A stretch of DNA of 64,000 nt from Apis mellifera (lineage: Eukaryota; Arthropoda; Insecta; Hymenoptera; Apidae). Positions 11,301-24,139 of the stretch are shown here, piece by piece. Every line of letters begins with the position of its first letter. Positions within the stretch are counted from its first letter, which is position 1. The notes beneath the pieces were generated by a model. It was not told the DNA's origin. It ran no database searches and saw only the letters and a program-made list of their open reading frames with translations. The position numbers and the translations under genes are program-made. The DNA lies in NCBI RefSeq assembly GCF_003254395.2, contig NC_037648.1, forward strand, positions 5,587,635 through 5,651,634, given 5' to 3'.

Positions 11301-14050
11301 TATATGTACTATGAATTTAACAATTTTTATTGAATAATAACAATTTTTATTGAAAATGTTCTTTTGCATGGAATATATTGGTAAAAGTTTGTGAATGATA
11401 ATGGTCTGATTTTATTGATTTCTTTTTTGTAATAAATAACTGAAATAAATTTTATATCTATTTTTTTCCATTTAATTATATGAATTATGAAAAATTGTGT
11501 TACTTATTTTATCAATTAATTATTTTAATTTTTGAAAATTAATTTATAATTATTTATTTATTTTTGCGAAAAATAAATTAAATCTTGCTAAAATTTCATA
11601 TTGCTTATAATTTAATAAATAATTTTTATATATTTTGTATAATTTTTGTGTTTGTTTTGACCTCTAAAATTCTAAAAATTCTAAAGTCTTCTAAAAATGT
11701 CCGAATATTAAAATCCTGTATTATAATAGTAGTAATAATATAATATAATAGTATATAATTATAATAATAGTATGTAATTTTAATTTAAGATTATATTATT
11801 TTATAAAATTAGATTATAGAGATATAAGAAAATTATATATATTAAATTTTATAAATAAATTTATAATAAAAATCTTATTTTCTTGATTATTATAATTTTT
11901 TTATAATTGTTAAAGTATGCTTTGAAATAATAATTATATATAAGATATATTTAATTATTTAAATTTTTAAAAAATCAGAGGAATAATAGACTGATACAAT
12001 AAATATAAAATATGTAATAATATATGAAACTATATCTATTTTTGTTTATTAATTTTCATAAGATCTGTGAGAAAATATTTTTTGTTAAATATATTACACA
12101 TATTTATTTCTTGTTAAATATATTATATTAATTTACGTGTATAAATAAAAACAAATAATTACTAATTGCATTTTTATTTTTTATTTATTTTATCTTTTGT
12201 ATTTTATTTTTTATTTTCATCATTTTTTTCAATTTTCTAACATAATACAAATAAAATTATTTTATTTTTTATTTAAAAACAAAATGTTGTTAGAAGAACT
12301 TGATGTTTTCTATTAGCGTTATTATTTAGTTTATTCAAATAAAGAAAAATTAAAAGAAAATAAAAATTTAAGATGATTCAATATCATAATATATAATTAG
12401 AAATATTAATCTGAAATTTCAATTAAATATTTTATTATGTCTTTTATTTCGATTTTTATATGATTTTTAGTAAGGAAAAGACTAACTAAATTTTTATTCA
12501 CCAGAATATCAATTTAATTTATCCATATTTACTTTTCTTAGGAATGACATTCCAAGAGTGCAAAAGATGTTAAAACGCTATCAAACATTTTTATTTTTTT
12601 CCATTGCATTAATTTCTATTTTAATTGAGAAATTGAATTACACAGGTTTCAGTCAAGAAATATTTATAGCGGAAAATAAAAGTAATTAAATTAAATAGAG
12701 AAGGTGCATCATTGTAAAGTTCTCCTTTTCTCTTTATTATCTTTTATTTTAATCTTTTAATTCATTATCTTTTAATTATTGACATTAAATTGCATATAAA
12801 ATGTTTAATAAATAAAATAAAATCATTCAAAATAAATATATAATGTTAGATATATTACAAATGTTAAGTAATATTTATTGTAAATTACTAATCATTTTTA
12901 TTTTATTGAAAATATGAAAGATAATTAAAATAATACATGTATTATAATTGTAAAAAATTAATGTAATTGATGAAAATAAAATAATGATATCAAACACAGT
13001 ATGAAGTCGTAAAAATTATTTAAAGCAATTCCAACATGTATTAACATAAAATTATTGGCCAGAAAATAAAAATGAAACATTTAAAATTGGAGAAACAGTT
13101 ACAGATTATTTGAAAAAAAATTCATAAAATATACATAAGATTTTGTATTGAAGAAATATATTGATAATTGAAATAAATAATTATTTAGTAAATTCATTTC
13201 TTAAATTTTTAATATCTAATTATATTTTATATTTTTTCTATAAGTTTAATATCATATTCTTTTTCAAAATATTAGACCCTATGTAAATTTTTTAATCTAA
13301 TTTTATCAATTGGTCAAATATATTATAAATTACATTATTATAGAATAATAGAAATATATGTATATCAATTTGAATAATATATTATAATATATAACTTCAA
13401 ATTATATATAATTATCTTAAAATTTGTTATTAGAATATTATTTGAATGCTGTTTTATTAGCTAATTATTTTATTAGAAAAAATCAAATTATGCAATAAAA
13501 TATATTTTATTATTTTATTATAACTTTTATTATTAAGTTCGATTATTTGTTATTTGGACAAATTTAAAATGCAATATAATGTATAAAAAATTCTAATAAT
13601 ATTAAGAGAGCTTTAAAAATTGTATTAGTAAAAGCTAGAAAAGCTATTTAAATTAAAAATTTTAATTAATATATAGATATAAATTTAATTAAATATAACT
13701 TTTTAATAAATACAAAAATATAATAAAAAATTTAAATTTTAATAATTATATATTTAAATAAATATATAAAAATATAAGAAATATAAGAAATAAACCAGAA
13801 AACTATTGCTAAAAATTAATTATTTTTCAATAGATTTGACATATTAAATATGTAATTCGAATATTATATAATAATATAATAATATTTTAATAAAGTTAAA
13901 AATTTTAATAAAAATTCGGTCATTTTATCTGCAATTATATAATTTAATCTTATTATTATATAATTATTAATTATATAATATAATTTATTTGCAATCTTGA
14001 TAAATAATTTACTGATAATAAACAAATTTTATGAATAATAAATCGAATTT
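11301..14050. other. AT-rich desert, no gene seen
   Basis: All frames are stopped frequently. It contains poly-A/T runs, TAA/TA-rich patches near 11720-11780 and 13860-13990, and nothing resembling an exon, RNA gene or defined tandem repeat. Confidence 0.8.
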
Positions 14051-14480
14051 TATATACCATGGTCACTGTGACGGAAGAAAGAAATTATAAAGAGAAGTTG
14101 ATTTTGATTCTCACTACTCTTTGCCTTCGTCCTAGTTAGGAACTAACCAAATGACCTAGAGTGAATTGTAAAAACAAGACAATGTCGTTACTTCAGCCGA
14201 GTAAACGAAGAATAAATTTCATGCAAACCTCATGCTATTTTAAAAAATTGTTCCTTTGACTTCTTTTTTTCATCTTTTGTCTCTTTGTTTCTTAACCGCG
14301 AAAACTTTAATTAGAATAAAACGTGTAATAAATGTGTTGAACCAACATGAATAAGTTCTTATTTATTCTATGCATTTTCTTCAATTTTGACGTTAAGAGC
14401 TTCCTCAGCTTTTTGTTTTTACTCTACTTTTCTCGGTACATGTCTGTGTGTCTGCAAAAATTAACGCGGTATTTTTACTA
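14050..14480. other. Moderate GC island with 26-codon ORF
   Basis: It begins with TATATACCATGGTCACTGTG, in which ACCATGG is an ideal start context. The ATG at 14059 opens 26 codons (MVTVTEERNYKEKLILILTT...) to TAG at 14137. GTCACTGTGAC and TCCTAGTTAGGA are small inverted repeats inside it. A long pyrimidine-rich stretch (14260-14300, 14350-14440) follows on the plus strand. I do not recognise the peptide. The TATA stretch ends next to the ATG, too close for a normal TATA-driven leader. Confidence 0.3.
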
Positions 14481-17400
14481 AAGAGTTTATTAATTATGAA
14501 ATGAATAATACATGGAATAAATAACAAAGTAGCTTTATAAAAGGAATTTATGTTTAATAATGATTTAAAAAATATATAAATCTAATTATATAATCTAATA
14601 CAAGAGTATTTATTAAGTAAAGTATACAAATTCTTTTTTTATTTATGAACATTTATGATCATTTTAATTATATATGAAATATTATCGTGAACTATATTCT
14701 GTTTCAAAAATATATAAATATAAAATTTTTGAATATTGAAACTTTTTTTTAAGTTTTAAATAATTAGAATTATGTTTAGCATTTACATAAAATAAATAAT
14801 AATTGTATAACTTTTTAAAAAAATAATAATGTTAATTTCCATCAATTTATTTTAATATAATAATATTAATTGTTTTAATTGAAATTATTTCCTAAAATTT
14901 AAAAATAATAAACAAAAATATTCGTTTTTGATTTAATGAAAAAAAGTTAATTCAAAATAAATTAATAATAAGTTCCTACAAAAAATTTTTGATCAAACAT
15001 CAATATATGAAATTTATTAAAAATGTAAAAAAAAAATTAAATTTTCTTTATCAAAAAAAAAAAAAAATAATGAAAAAATAAAACTTTAGATATATATATT
15101 GTTAATAATTTTAATGTCAGTTATATCTACGTGAATATAAGAAAATTAAAAAATATTATAAAATATAAAAAAATATTATAAAAAGTAATTTTTAAAAATA
15201 TTTATTTCTTTATAAATTCACAAAGAAAATCTTTTTCAAGATTTTTATTTTTTAATTATATATTTAAATTTCATCTTATCTTTATCATTATATTCTTTTT
15301 TATGAAAAAGATATAAAATATAAAAATATAGAATACAAAAAAGTTTAAATTATTTTTTTTTGTATTTATTTTATATCATGATTTAGTTTTTTTCCTATGT
15401 ATCTTTTAATTATATCAAAATATTCTATATTTCCAAAATCACATTATTTTTTATGAATTTCATATTGCTTGATTGAAAACTTTTTATCAAGAATAATATT
15501 ACTAGGAATATAATATAATATATTAGGAATAAATTATCGATAGATTTGATATTTCATAGATATTTTGTGTATATGATCACATGAACATTTATCATACTTT
15601 AATATTAAACTTTTATTAAACTTTTTGCTTTGTACGTCATATATGTCTTTCTATGAAATATTATATTTATACTTTATTTTAAAGAATACGATGTGTGTTG
15701 TAATCTGTTGTTTTAATACTTAATTCCTATCAAATATGTGCATTTACTTGAAATATGATTATTTTTTCATATGTTAAATATTAATATTTAATATCATATT
15801 ATAATGTTGGACATCAAGAGATTAAAATTTTAAATAGCATTATTCAATGCTTACTTGATTAAAATAAATTAATTATCAAAAATTACAATTGATTTACATG
15901 ATTTATGAGATTAGTCGTTAATCAATAGATAATTAATAATAATAATTATTTTAATTAATTATATCAATTGATTAGTCAATTATGAATTAATTCTAATCAA
16001 GCAACATAAGAAAAAATAAGAAATATGCGTTAATATTCTATGTATCTTTTATATACACTTCTATATCCAATCCTTTTTCAAAATCTATAAATTTTTAGAT
16101 AATTACTTATATTAAGAAAATTTTTGACTTTGAATTTGAATAACTTTTAAAAAATTTCAGCCATTGCTTATAATTTCTTAAAAACTTAATTATTCAAAAT
16201 AGAATATTTTTCAAGCGAATATCTAAACATTAATTAGTTGAGATGAAGATTAAATTAATTTTAAGTTAATAAATATATTTCTAATCTTTTACACTATTTC
16301 ATAATTTTTAATCGATAATATTTAAATTTAGAAATGATTAAAAAAAATAGTACAAATATTTTTAATATCAATATGAATATTTTCTTTGTATTCTTAATTT
16401 TATAATCGCTTTAGAAATTCGCATAAATTTTTAATGATTAATAACTTTTTAAAAAATAACACACAATAGTTAATTTGCAAGTTAAAATTTCTTACAAATT
16501 ATTTAAAAGTCCTTAATAACATATATCAAAATTAGAATCAGCGGAGCAGTTCTTCCTAATATAAATATTTAATTTTTATATTTTTCAATACCTGTTGCTT
16601 GTTTTTGTTTGTTTTTTTATTAATCAATTTCGATGAAATTTTCAACATATAATTAATAATAAATAATGACATTAATCTATAAAATACATTGTTTAATTTT
16701 TCATTATAGATTAAAATAGATAAAAAAATAGTAAAAAAACAATTTCTATCATTTTCTTCGCAATTCCGATCAATTGCAACTTTTGAAAATTTTTTTTACA
16801 AATCATTTAGTAAATTCAATATTCATCAATAGTAAATTCTTCTAATTTTAAAAAATAGAAATTATTTTATGCAATTTTATAAAAAGTTATGTTATGTTTT
16901 TATTTTATTACAATTTTAAAAAGTGATCAAATTATTCTTGTCAGCAATTGTAATGCATCTATCAACTAAACTAACTAAACTACAAATTTTAAAGATTTGG
17001 ATTATGATTCATAATCGGATTTGTGAGTTCTTTTTGAATATTCATAAATCTAAGTTTAATTTATTTTTTCAAAATACGAATTATCTCAAATGAGCTATTT
17101 ATGCATTTATTCTTAAACTTAAATAGTAAAATTACTTGAATATAAAATTAAGTAAGTAATTTAAACAATTACCAGGTAAATAATACACAAACATTAATAT
17201 CTCAGTTTTTGAGAATATTCTTCTTTAATATTTATGGAGCTAATATATTTCTGAATTTACGTAATATAAGCTAAGTATGCAAAAATTTCAGCTGACACTT
17301 TGTTTATGGAAATTTATATTTATATTTATATCATATTTAAGAATTAAGTTTTATTTGTCATCTTCTATAAGTCTTTTTGTAACATATATAATACCAAGAA

Positions 17401-17600
17401 ACATATAGAGTATTTATAAAAAGTTAAATCTAATAATATATTGGCATATTAAAAATATTAATCATAATATTATTTATTATTTTTTATAATTTTAGTATTT
17501 CGATATACTTCTCCTTCCTCCTTCCAATAAAAAGAAATAAAGAAAAAATACCATAAAATTGAAAGAAACAATTATGAATTTCAATGTATGTTTGATAATA
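14481..17600. other. AT-rich desert, no gene seen
   Basis: No credible ORF. An A-rich run lies at about 15027-15090. A slightly less AT patch near 16535-16560 (GAATCAGCGGAGCAGTTC) has no frame. Dispersed repeat copy C1 (16710-16820) is listed separately. Confidence 0.8.
16710..16820 (+). repeat. Dispersed repeat family C, copy 1
   Basis: It shares ordered words with 21197-21305 and 37151-37260: GATTAAAATAGATAAAAAAT, a TTCATTTTCTT block, AATTGCAACTTTTGAAAA, then ATCATTTAGTAAA. Similarity to the 21-kb copy covers about 110 bp with small gaps. It is probably a degenerate old repeat; its type is unknown. Confidence 0.5.
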
Positions 17601-17974
17601 TAATCAAGTAATAATATTTCGATAAAACCGAGTGGGAACTTGCAGACAGAAATTTTCGTGTTTTAATATTTCTTTATAAAACGGTATTGCGATTCTAGTA
17701 AGTAGCTGAAGATAAAAAGACATCATAGTTGCATAGATCGGTAACGATGCTCACCGATTAGGAACTTATGTTTCGAAACTTTCCTTCGAAAATTGTTCGT
17801 TTGGATTCCTCATTTACTTCTCTGTTTCTCGATGAGTAGGTCCATTTATAGGTTCTTGCCCGCCATGAATCCGGGTCTGGAAGTACTCATTGCGCCACCT
17901 GAGCTAAATGACTACTAGTATTCTAGCTATCTACCAAATTAACTTTTACTACCATCTTCCCAATTAATTTACAG

Positions 17975-18182
17975 GATCCTGCTGCCGCCTAATTGCGCGA
18001 ATAAATTATCCGCACCCTCGAAATTGTCTGTTCAGAGCAACTCGCCAGAGATATCCGATTTGCTTCTTTCCTCTCTTCTATCTCTCCAGCACTTTACCTT
18101 TGACTCTCTTTCTCTTTCTCTCTCCCTCCTTCTCTTTCACTCTCTGAATTCTGATGATTCCGTGTTTTGCCTCTTAACCTGA
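17975..18182 (+). CDS. Possible terminal exon after an AG acceptor, about 68 codons, doubtful
   Basis: After TTAATTTACAG the frame ATC-CTG-CTG-CCG-CCT stays open to TGA at 18180-18182. It translates as ILLPPNCANKLSAPSKLSVQ, then SNSPEISDLLLSSLLSLQHF, and ends NSDDSVFCLLT. There is no in-frame ATG, so it could only be an internal or terminal exon. The second half is Leu/Ser-rich because it crosses a CT-rich tract, which weakens the case. The frame is open from 17943, just upstream of the acceptor. No family is recognised. Confidence 0.15.
18064..18145 (+). repeat. CT-rich polypyrimidine tract
   Basis: A run made largely of CTTTC, TCTCT and TCCCTC units on the plus strand, interrupted by CCAGCACTTTACC. 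The CTCTCCAG at 18082-18089 resembles a 3' splice site, but the tract could equally be a simple GA/CT repeat. Confidence 0.7.
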
Positions 18183-18192
18183 TTCTTGATTT

Positions 18193-18218
18193 TGGGTGAC
18201 GGCCATTTTCGTCACCCA
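18193..18218. other. Perfect 9-bp hairpin with YY1/Pho-type core
   Basis: Arms TGGGTGACG (18193-18201) and CGTCACCCA (18210-18218) are exact reverse complements around the 8-nt loop GCCATTTT. The loop with the preceding GACG reads GACGGCCATTTT, which contains GCCAT, the core of the YY1/Pleiohomeotic site. It could be an RNA hairpin, or a paired binding site for a dimeric factor. Confidence 0.6.
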
Positions 18219-18280
18219 TTGGATAATAGTGGTTACTCACGACTTTTTCTTGTTGAATTCAGCTATTGGTAATTTCATGG

Positions 18281-19420
18281 AAAATTAAAAAAAACAACGC
18301 TTAATCGTTGAGTTAAATTTTCGATTTTATTAAGTATGAAACTATATTGCTATCATACACTGCCATATATATAGAATGCTGTCTTATATTAAATATTCGA
18401 TTCTTTATTTATATAAAATTTATTATTAATCTACTCGTATATGAAATTATCTTTAATGTTTCGGATGCTATTGTATTTTAATCACTCTTTAATGATTATT
18501 ATTTATCATATATCAAATTATAAAAATTACACAGTTTATTTTCTTTATTGAGTTTTTATTATTTAATATTAATATTCAGCATAAAATAGATGATTATTGA
18601 TATACAGATATTATATTATTATAATTATAATTATTATAATTATTATAAATTTATATATTTTTTTATTTTTTGTGAATGAATAGATTTGATAACGATAATT
18701 AAAAAAAAATATAAATTTAATTAATAAAATATATAAATATATAACATATATAGAATGAATATGTAAATAGACATATAAAATATTATAAAATATAATAAAA
18801 TATAATAAAATATTATAAAATATATAAAATATTAAGTGAAATATATATTTCAATATTTTTTACAAGTTTCACTTTTTTATCACTTTAATAATATTGATCA
18901 TTGGAAATTTATTTGTTTAATATCTATTAGTTTAATATTGTCATTATGTTTTTTTATAATTTAATCACAATAAAAAAGTTAATTACAAGAAAATAATAAA
19001 AATATAAAATGTTTTAACATGCAAAATTTTTTAATACAATATATATATTTTACAGTTTTTAAAAATTAAAATTTTATTATTTATACTTGTGTGAATTAAA
19101 TAAATGATTTTTTAAATTAATATATTTATAATTATAAAAGTTACATAATTTATTTCAAATTATAAAAGAATACATAGTCATGTATTCTGCTTATTAATTA
19201 TTAATAATAATATTAATTACATAATAATTTGAATATTTTTCAAAATTTGACATATTTTAAATACCTAAATTAATCGAATAATTAAAATATTAATTAAAAC
19301 AATCACAAGTATTCCAATAGATTATTTAAATCGATATATCGTTAAATCATAAAAACAATTTTCCTTAGTTGAAATGGAACATTTTTTTAACAATATAGTA
19401 ATACATAGTAATAGTAAGAG
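18281..19420. other. AT-rich desert, no gene seen
   Basis: AT-rich with a TAATTA-type microsatellite (18609-18650) and an A/TAAAATAT-rich patch (18775-18835). The 80-codon minus-strand frame at 18611-18853 is built of Ile/Tyr/Phe codons from these repeats and is rejected. Confidence 0.8.
18609..18650. repeat. ATTATA/ATTATT microsatellite
   Basis: Repeated ATTATA and ATTATT words over about 40 bp, ending at TATAAATTTATA. Confidence 0.8.
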
Positions 19421-19660
19421 TTAACGGGATTAAGAAGTGAGGGCGAAACGCATTGCAAATTGTTCTGTTCGAACATTATTTGACATAATGGTACATGGAA
19501 ATTTAACTCTGATTACGGTTAAGATGAATAAAATTAACGCCAACTACCCCGGGCGATCGAGAAAGTTTGACTTCGAATCTCGTCGCGATTCAGAGGAACT
19601 AATTACGTGGTGCAGTTTTCGTCCGTCTCATAACACGAATTAATGTATATAGCAAATCAT
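19420..19660. other. GC-richer island
   Basis: A 240-bp island with CCCCGGGCGATCGAG near 19548-19562 and CGAATCTCGTCGCGATTC (19573-19590). It contains the plus-strand frame described at 19488. No TATA or clean splice pair is seen. Confidence 0.4.
19488..19643 (+). CDS. Small ORF, 51 aa, unrecognised
   Basis: The in-frame ATG at 19488 gives 51 codons to TAA: MVHGNLTLITVKMNKINANY at the N-terminus, and an Arg/Ser/Glu-rich middle RSRKFDFESRRDSEELITW. The frame is open from 19434, just after a TAA. Hydrophilic composition and mixed codons look protein-like, but there is no signal peptide or recognised motif. The start context (ATAATGG) is weak. It could be an exon fragment or a chance frame in a GC-rich patch. 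Confidence 0.18.
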   Translation: MVHGNLTLITVKMNKINANYPGRSRKFDFESRRDSEELITWCSFRPSHNTN

Positions 19661-20215
19661 TCCTTTCGTATACAATATTAATTACTCTTATTGGTCTGTC
19701 TCCAATCTTAACGAAAATGCTTTGTCATATGTTTCGGATATCATAATGAAGCAATTGTGACATTCTTAATAATGAAATGTATTTATTTTCTTACGAGTGA
19801 ACTCTCATATTAATGATTATCTTTTATCGAAGAGTAATTACGATCATATTGATAAAGCCATTGATTGTTTCTTAAATTATTTAATTAAACATGTTTACAA
19901 TATAGTTTTGAGAAATTATAATTTTGTTTTGGAAGAAGTGAAGAAAAAACAATAATGATAATTAAGACATCGGGAACTTATATAATAAAAAGAACTGCTA
20001 ATTTATTCATTTAAATTGAAGAAAATAAAAATATTTATAATACCAATTCAATTTATGAATTTGTAAAAATGACTAAATTTGTGAATTTGTAAGAACTAGA
20101 GTGGAATTGGAGTGAAAAAGTCATTCTTTTAATCTTTCAAATTTATATATAAAAAAAATAAATAAATAAATAAATTTTTGAAATGCCACAGAAACTTTGA
20201 AATTTTAGTTTTTTA

Positions 20216-20565
20216 TTTTTCTCAATATATTTTTAAACATAATTTTTTATATTTTGATTCTTATAATATATTATGATTGTATTTATTAATTATGATATTT
20301 TTTTCATAATTATAATATATTATAAATTTATCGATATTTTATCGATTTAAAATAAATATATAAAATGATATTCACAAGATAAATTAGGAAATTATAGAAA
20401 ATAATAATTATTTTTAATCTAATAATTCAAATTTTTTCATTTAGAATTATTTTTAAAATAAACATGTATAAAACGAAATATTTTCTCAAAATAAAAATTA
20501 AATTGCTAGAAATTGAACAAAAATTTATAATATCAATGAGAATAATATTTTTAAAACACTTATAA
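20216..20565 (+). repeat. Dispersed repeat family A, copy 2
   Basis: It matches 6661-6975 in the same orientation and order of words. The clearest parts are TATAAAATGATATTCACAA near 20360, TTTAATCTAATAATTCAAAT near 20416, and TTGAACAAAAATTTATAATA followed by TCAATGAGAATAAT near 20515-20545. Flanks dissolve into AT-rich sequence with no visible terminal inverted repeat. Confidence 0.6.
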
Positions 20566-21196
20566 TATTTTAAAAAATTTATTAATTAAATTCAAATATT
20601 ACATATAAACTTAATAATATATACTTAATATAATTTAATTTATAAAAAGCAAACTTTTCTTTATTATTAGTAGTAAAAAATAATTTATTTTTTTTTGTAA
20701 ATATTTTGTTCTTATATTTCGTTCCGTTAAGCAGAATCGGTTTCAAAGTTGTAAAAATAAAAAAAATTATAGGAATATGAAACATCTATTTACTTCTTTA
20801 ATATATGAAGTTTCAATAATTAAAAAAAAATGGAATAAATAATAAATTTTGTGAAATGTTTTACATATAATTTAAAATTAAATCTTAAAAAATCTTAAAA
20901 AGAATTACAGATTTTTTATTTTATCTAAAGAAATGTTATCTACATAATATATTATATTACTATAAACTTATTTATTCAATTAATTTTAGAATCATTTCAA
21001 TTACTTTAGAATCATTAATTATGAATTTAAAATTAAAAAATAATTTCATTATATTCAATAGATTTGAACAATTTTTGATTCATAGTTCACTGTTGAAATT
21101 ATTTATTTTTGAAGATTTAAAATAATAATTGTTTTTATTCAACAAATTATTATTTATATATTATTATTATTAAATATACATTAAATATATGTAAAT

Positions 21197-21305
21197 GATT
21201 AGATAAAAAATAAAAAAATTGTAAAAAGTAATCTTCATTATTTTCTTTATGATTCTGGCAAATTGTAATTTTTTCAAGATTTTTTTTATATATCATCTAG
21301 TAAAC
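21197..21305 (+). repeat. Dispersed repeat family C, copy 2
   Basis: Shares GATTAGATAAAAAATAA with 37151-37260. Shares the run AATTGTAATTTTTTCAAGAT...ATCATCTAGTAAA with 16710-16820. It is a degenerate repeat with no coding content. Confidence 0.5.
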
Positions 21306-24139
21306 ATTTTTTTAATTTTTCGAATCAATTCAATTTAATTTTTAAAAAATTATTTAAAGGATTATCATATTTTAAAGGAATATTTTTTGATTTATATCAT
21401 TGTAGATTTTAAATACTATTTGTGATGTATCATTTTCATCATAATGCTTTAATTTTAATTAATTTTTTTTTGCAAGAAATATTTTTTACTATATAGTTAT
21501 ATAATGCTGGAAATACTTTAGATTAAAAAATTAGATTTCAAAGCAATATAATAGCATAGTTTATAATATTTCGTTGAGAAAACTGTAAATTATAAAAATT
21601 TTTATTTTGATTGTATAATTTAAGGAGAAGAGAATTCATGAGATTAAACATAATATCACGTTCTGAAATAATAATAGCAATGCTATAATAATTTATTTTA
21701 GATATTTTCCTCGAGTATGAAATAAAATTGTTATATAATTAAAAAAATATATATAAATAATTAATTAATAAGTAATAATTAATTGAATAAATAATAATAA
21801 AAATAAAAAATAAAGTTTTATTTAAGAATAATAATGAAATAAAGTATAATGAATAAAAATTGTTGAATATGCAAATATTTTTTTTAATGAGTAAAATTTA
21901 TTAATATATATTCTTAATTTATTTTTAAGAACTACTTCTTTTTATTTATATAATAAAATTATATATAATAATATAATAAAATTAATGTCAGAATATGTTT
22001 ATAGAACATTGCTATTAAATATTTTTTGTCACTGAGGACTTCTTTTAATTCTTTTGAATTTTTTTTGCATAATTAGATAATCCAAAACACAGTTGCAAAA
22101 TTTTTCATATTATATTTTAAAAATAACAAATGAAAATATTTAAAATAAAAAAATTTGTTGCGATATTTAATACTTGTTATTTTCATATTCATTAATCAAG
22201 TTTAAGGACATTTTATTATTATCTATTTAAAAATATTGATTATTTAACATATGAAAATGATTATTATTTACTAATAAATTTTATATTTATTTATATTTAT
22301 ATATAAATATTTATGTATATAATTGTATGTAATTGTATTTATTTGAAGTTTTGGTTGCAATTACCATAAACTATTCATTATTTCAAGAAATGGAATTTAC
22401 TATGTTTCAAAGAAAATATTTTGATAGATACAAATTTTATTTAAATACTTATACTTTTTAAATTTTTAAAATTTCAGGATTTTTTTTTTATTTTCTGCTA
22501 AAATTTATAATATGAAGTTACATTGCTGTTCAAAATTCTTCGGAAATTCTTTGCTATTTTATTTTCTATTCAAAATAATTGAACAATTTGATATTTTGAT
22601 TATATGCATTCTTTCATAAAATTTTTAATTATATTATTTTTAATATATTATTTATTTTTAATATATTAATATTTTATACTTTCTATGTAATTATCATTAT
22701 CAATTTATCAAATTTATAATCAATCATAATATTTACTTATTAATTAGTACCTTATCGATTTTTATTAATAGTTTTTTCAATTTTTGAGAAAATATAATTT
22801 TCTTAAGATTTTTAGTATATTTGGATTTTTTAAAGTTTTTTCTTAATGATTTTATAGTTTATTATAGTTTATTTATAGTTTATTATTTAATAGTTTATTT
22901 GTTAATAGTTTTTTTATGATTTATACTTCTTTTAAAAATTTAATATTTTTTTGGAAAAAACCAAATTATGATTGACATTTTAATCATCAAAACAAAATAT
23001 AATTTCATTGAAGAATTTTAAGTTAATAATATTACAATTTATTTTTGATATTTGTATTTTTCGAATAAATTTAATATATCACATTTTCTTTATTGACAAA
23101 TATTTTTATCAGAAATAATATGATTTTATTAAAAATTTCGAAATCTTATTAATTAATTAATCAATAATTAAATATAATAATTAAATATAAATATAAATTA
23201 AATATTTTAATTAAATATAATAATGATTTAATGTTTCATATTATATAAATTTCTCTTTTAAAATTTAATTAATTGTAAGTTAATTTTTAATAATTTCAAT
23301 AATAAAATTTTAATAAAAATTTTTTATATTTTTTAAGAAAATTGTCATATTTAATTGAAAAATTACAACAATTATATAATAACAGCATATATCACAATAA
23401 ATTGCATTTATTACTAATTCAATAATGCATAATATATATGATTTTCTTTGAATATTAATTTATGCATTAATAAATATTCTATTTTTGTTTTTTTTTTCAT
23501 CATACTTAATAATATAAATAATTAAGAGATAATTTGATAATAGTATAAACCATATTTTAATACTATCATTTGGTCAATATTACAAAATTTTTTATTAATT
23601 TTAATTTTTTTTTTTTGATATGTTAGAAAATATTTAATTTTTATTAAAAACAAATTTTCTATTTCCAATTTCGAATTAGCTCTTAAACATCGAATTTTCA
23701 TTTCTAAAAATTTGAATTTTCATGTCAATTATCAATAAAAAATTATATATTAATAATATTCTCGGATTATTTCAAAATATGTTCTGCGAAAACAAAGTGT
23801 TAAACAAAACAATGTAAAATGAGATCATTTCAATATGATACAATGATAAAAAAATAATGAAATATGCTATTAGAAAAGGAAGTTTTATTTTAATTTTAAA
23901 TTTAATTTATTTTATTTTTTATTTTATTTTATTTTTATTTAATTATTTTTAACTTCTAAAAAATATATAAAAACAACAAAAAAAGAAAAAATATTTATTT
24001 TTATACTGAACATTATGGATTTTTAAAATTTTTTATTTTTCTTCGAAGAAGTTTTCGGTTTTCAATTACAAGAATCACATTATATCAAATTATGAAATAT
24101 TTAAAATTCTTTCAGAAAAAAATTGCGTAAAATCGATAA

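Larger units (their letters stand above)
17600..18280. other. GC-richer island with polypyrimidine tract, splice-like sites and hairpin
   Basis: A 680-bp island. From left to right it holds a small inverted repeat ATCGGT...ACCGAT (17737-17758), an acceptor-like TTAATTTACAG at 17964-17974, a CT-rich tract (18064-18145) containing a second strong acceptor-like CTCTCCAG ending at 18089, and a perfect 9-bp hairpin at 18193-18218. It may hold a spliced exon or a cis-regulatory element. Confidence 0.4.
19661..24130. other. AT-rich desert, no gene seen
   Basis: Contains an (AATA)n run at about 20155-20176 and dispersed repeat copies A2 and C2. It is otherwise A/T-rich sequence, with T-rich runs on the plus strand near 22480-22620 and 23880-23945. 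The 67-codon minus-strand frame at 20582-20785 is A/T-codon noise. Confidence 0.8.

Noticed and set aside
14059..14072. GGTCACTGTGAC as an ecdysone-type nuclear receptor inverted repeat
   Set aside because: Half sites are incomplete and spacing does not match a known element. It is only a small inverted repeat.
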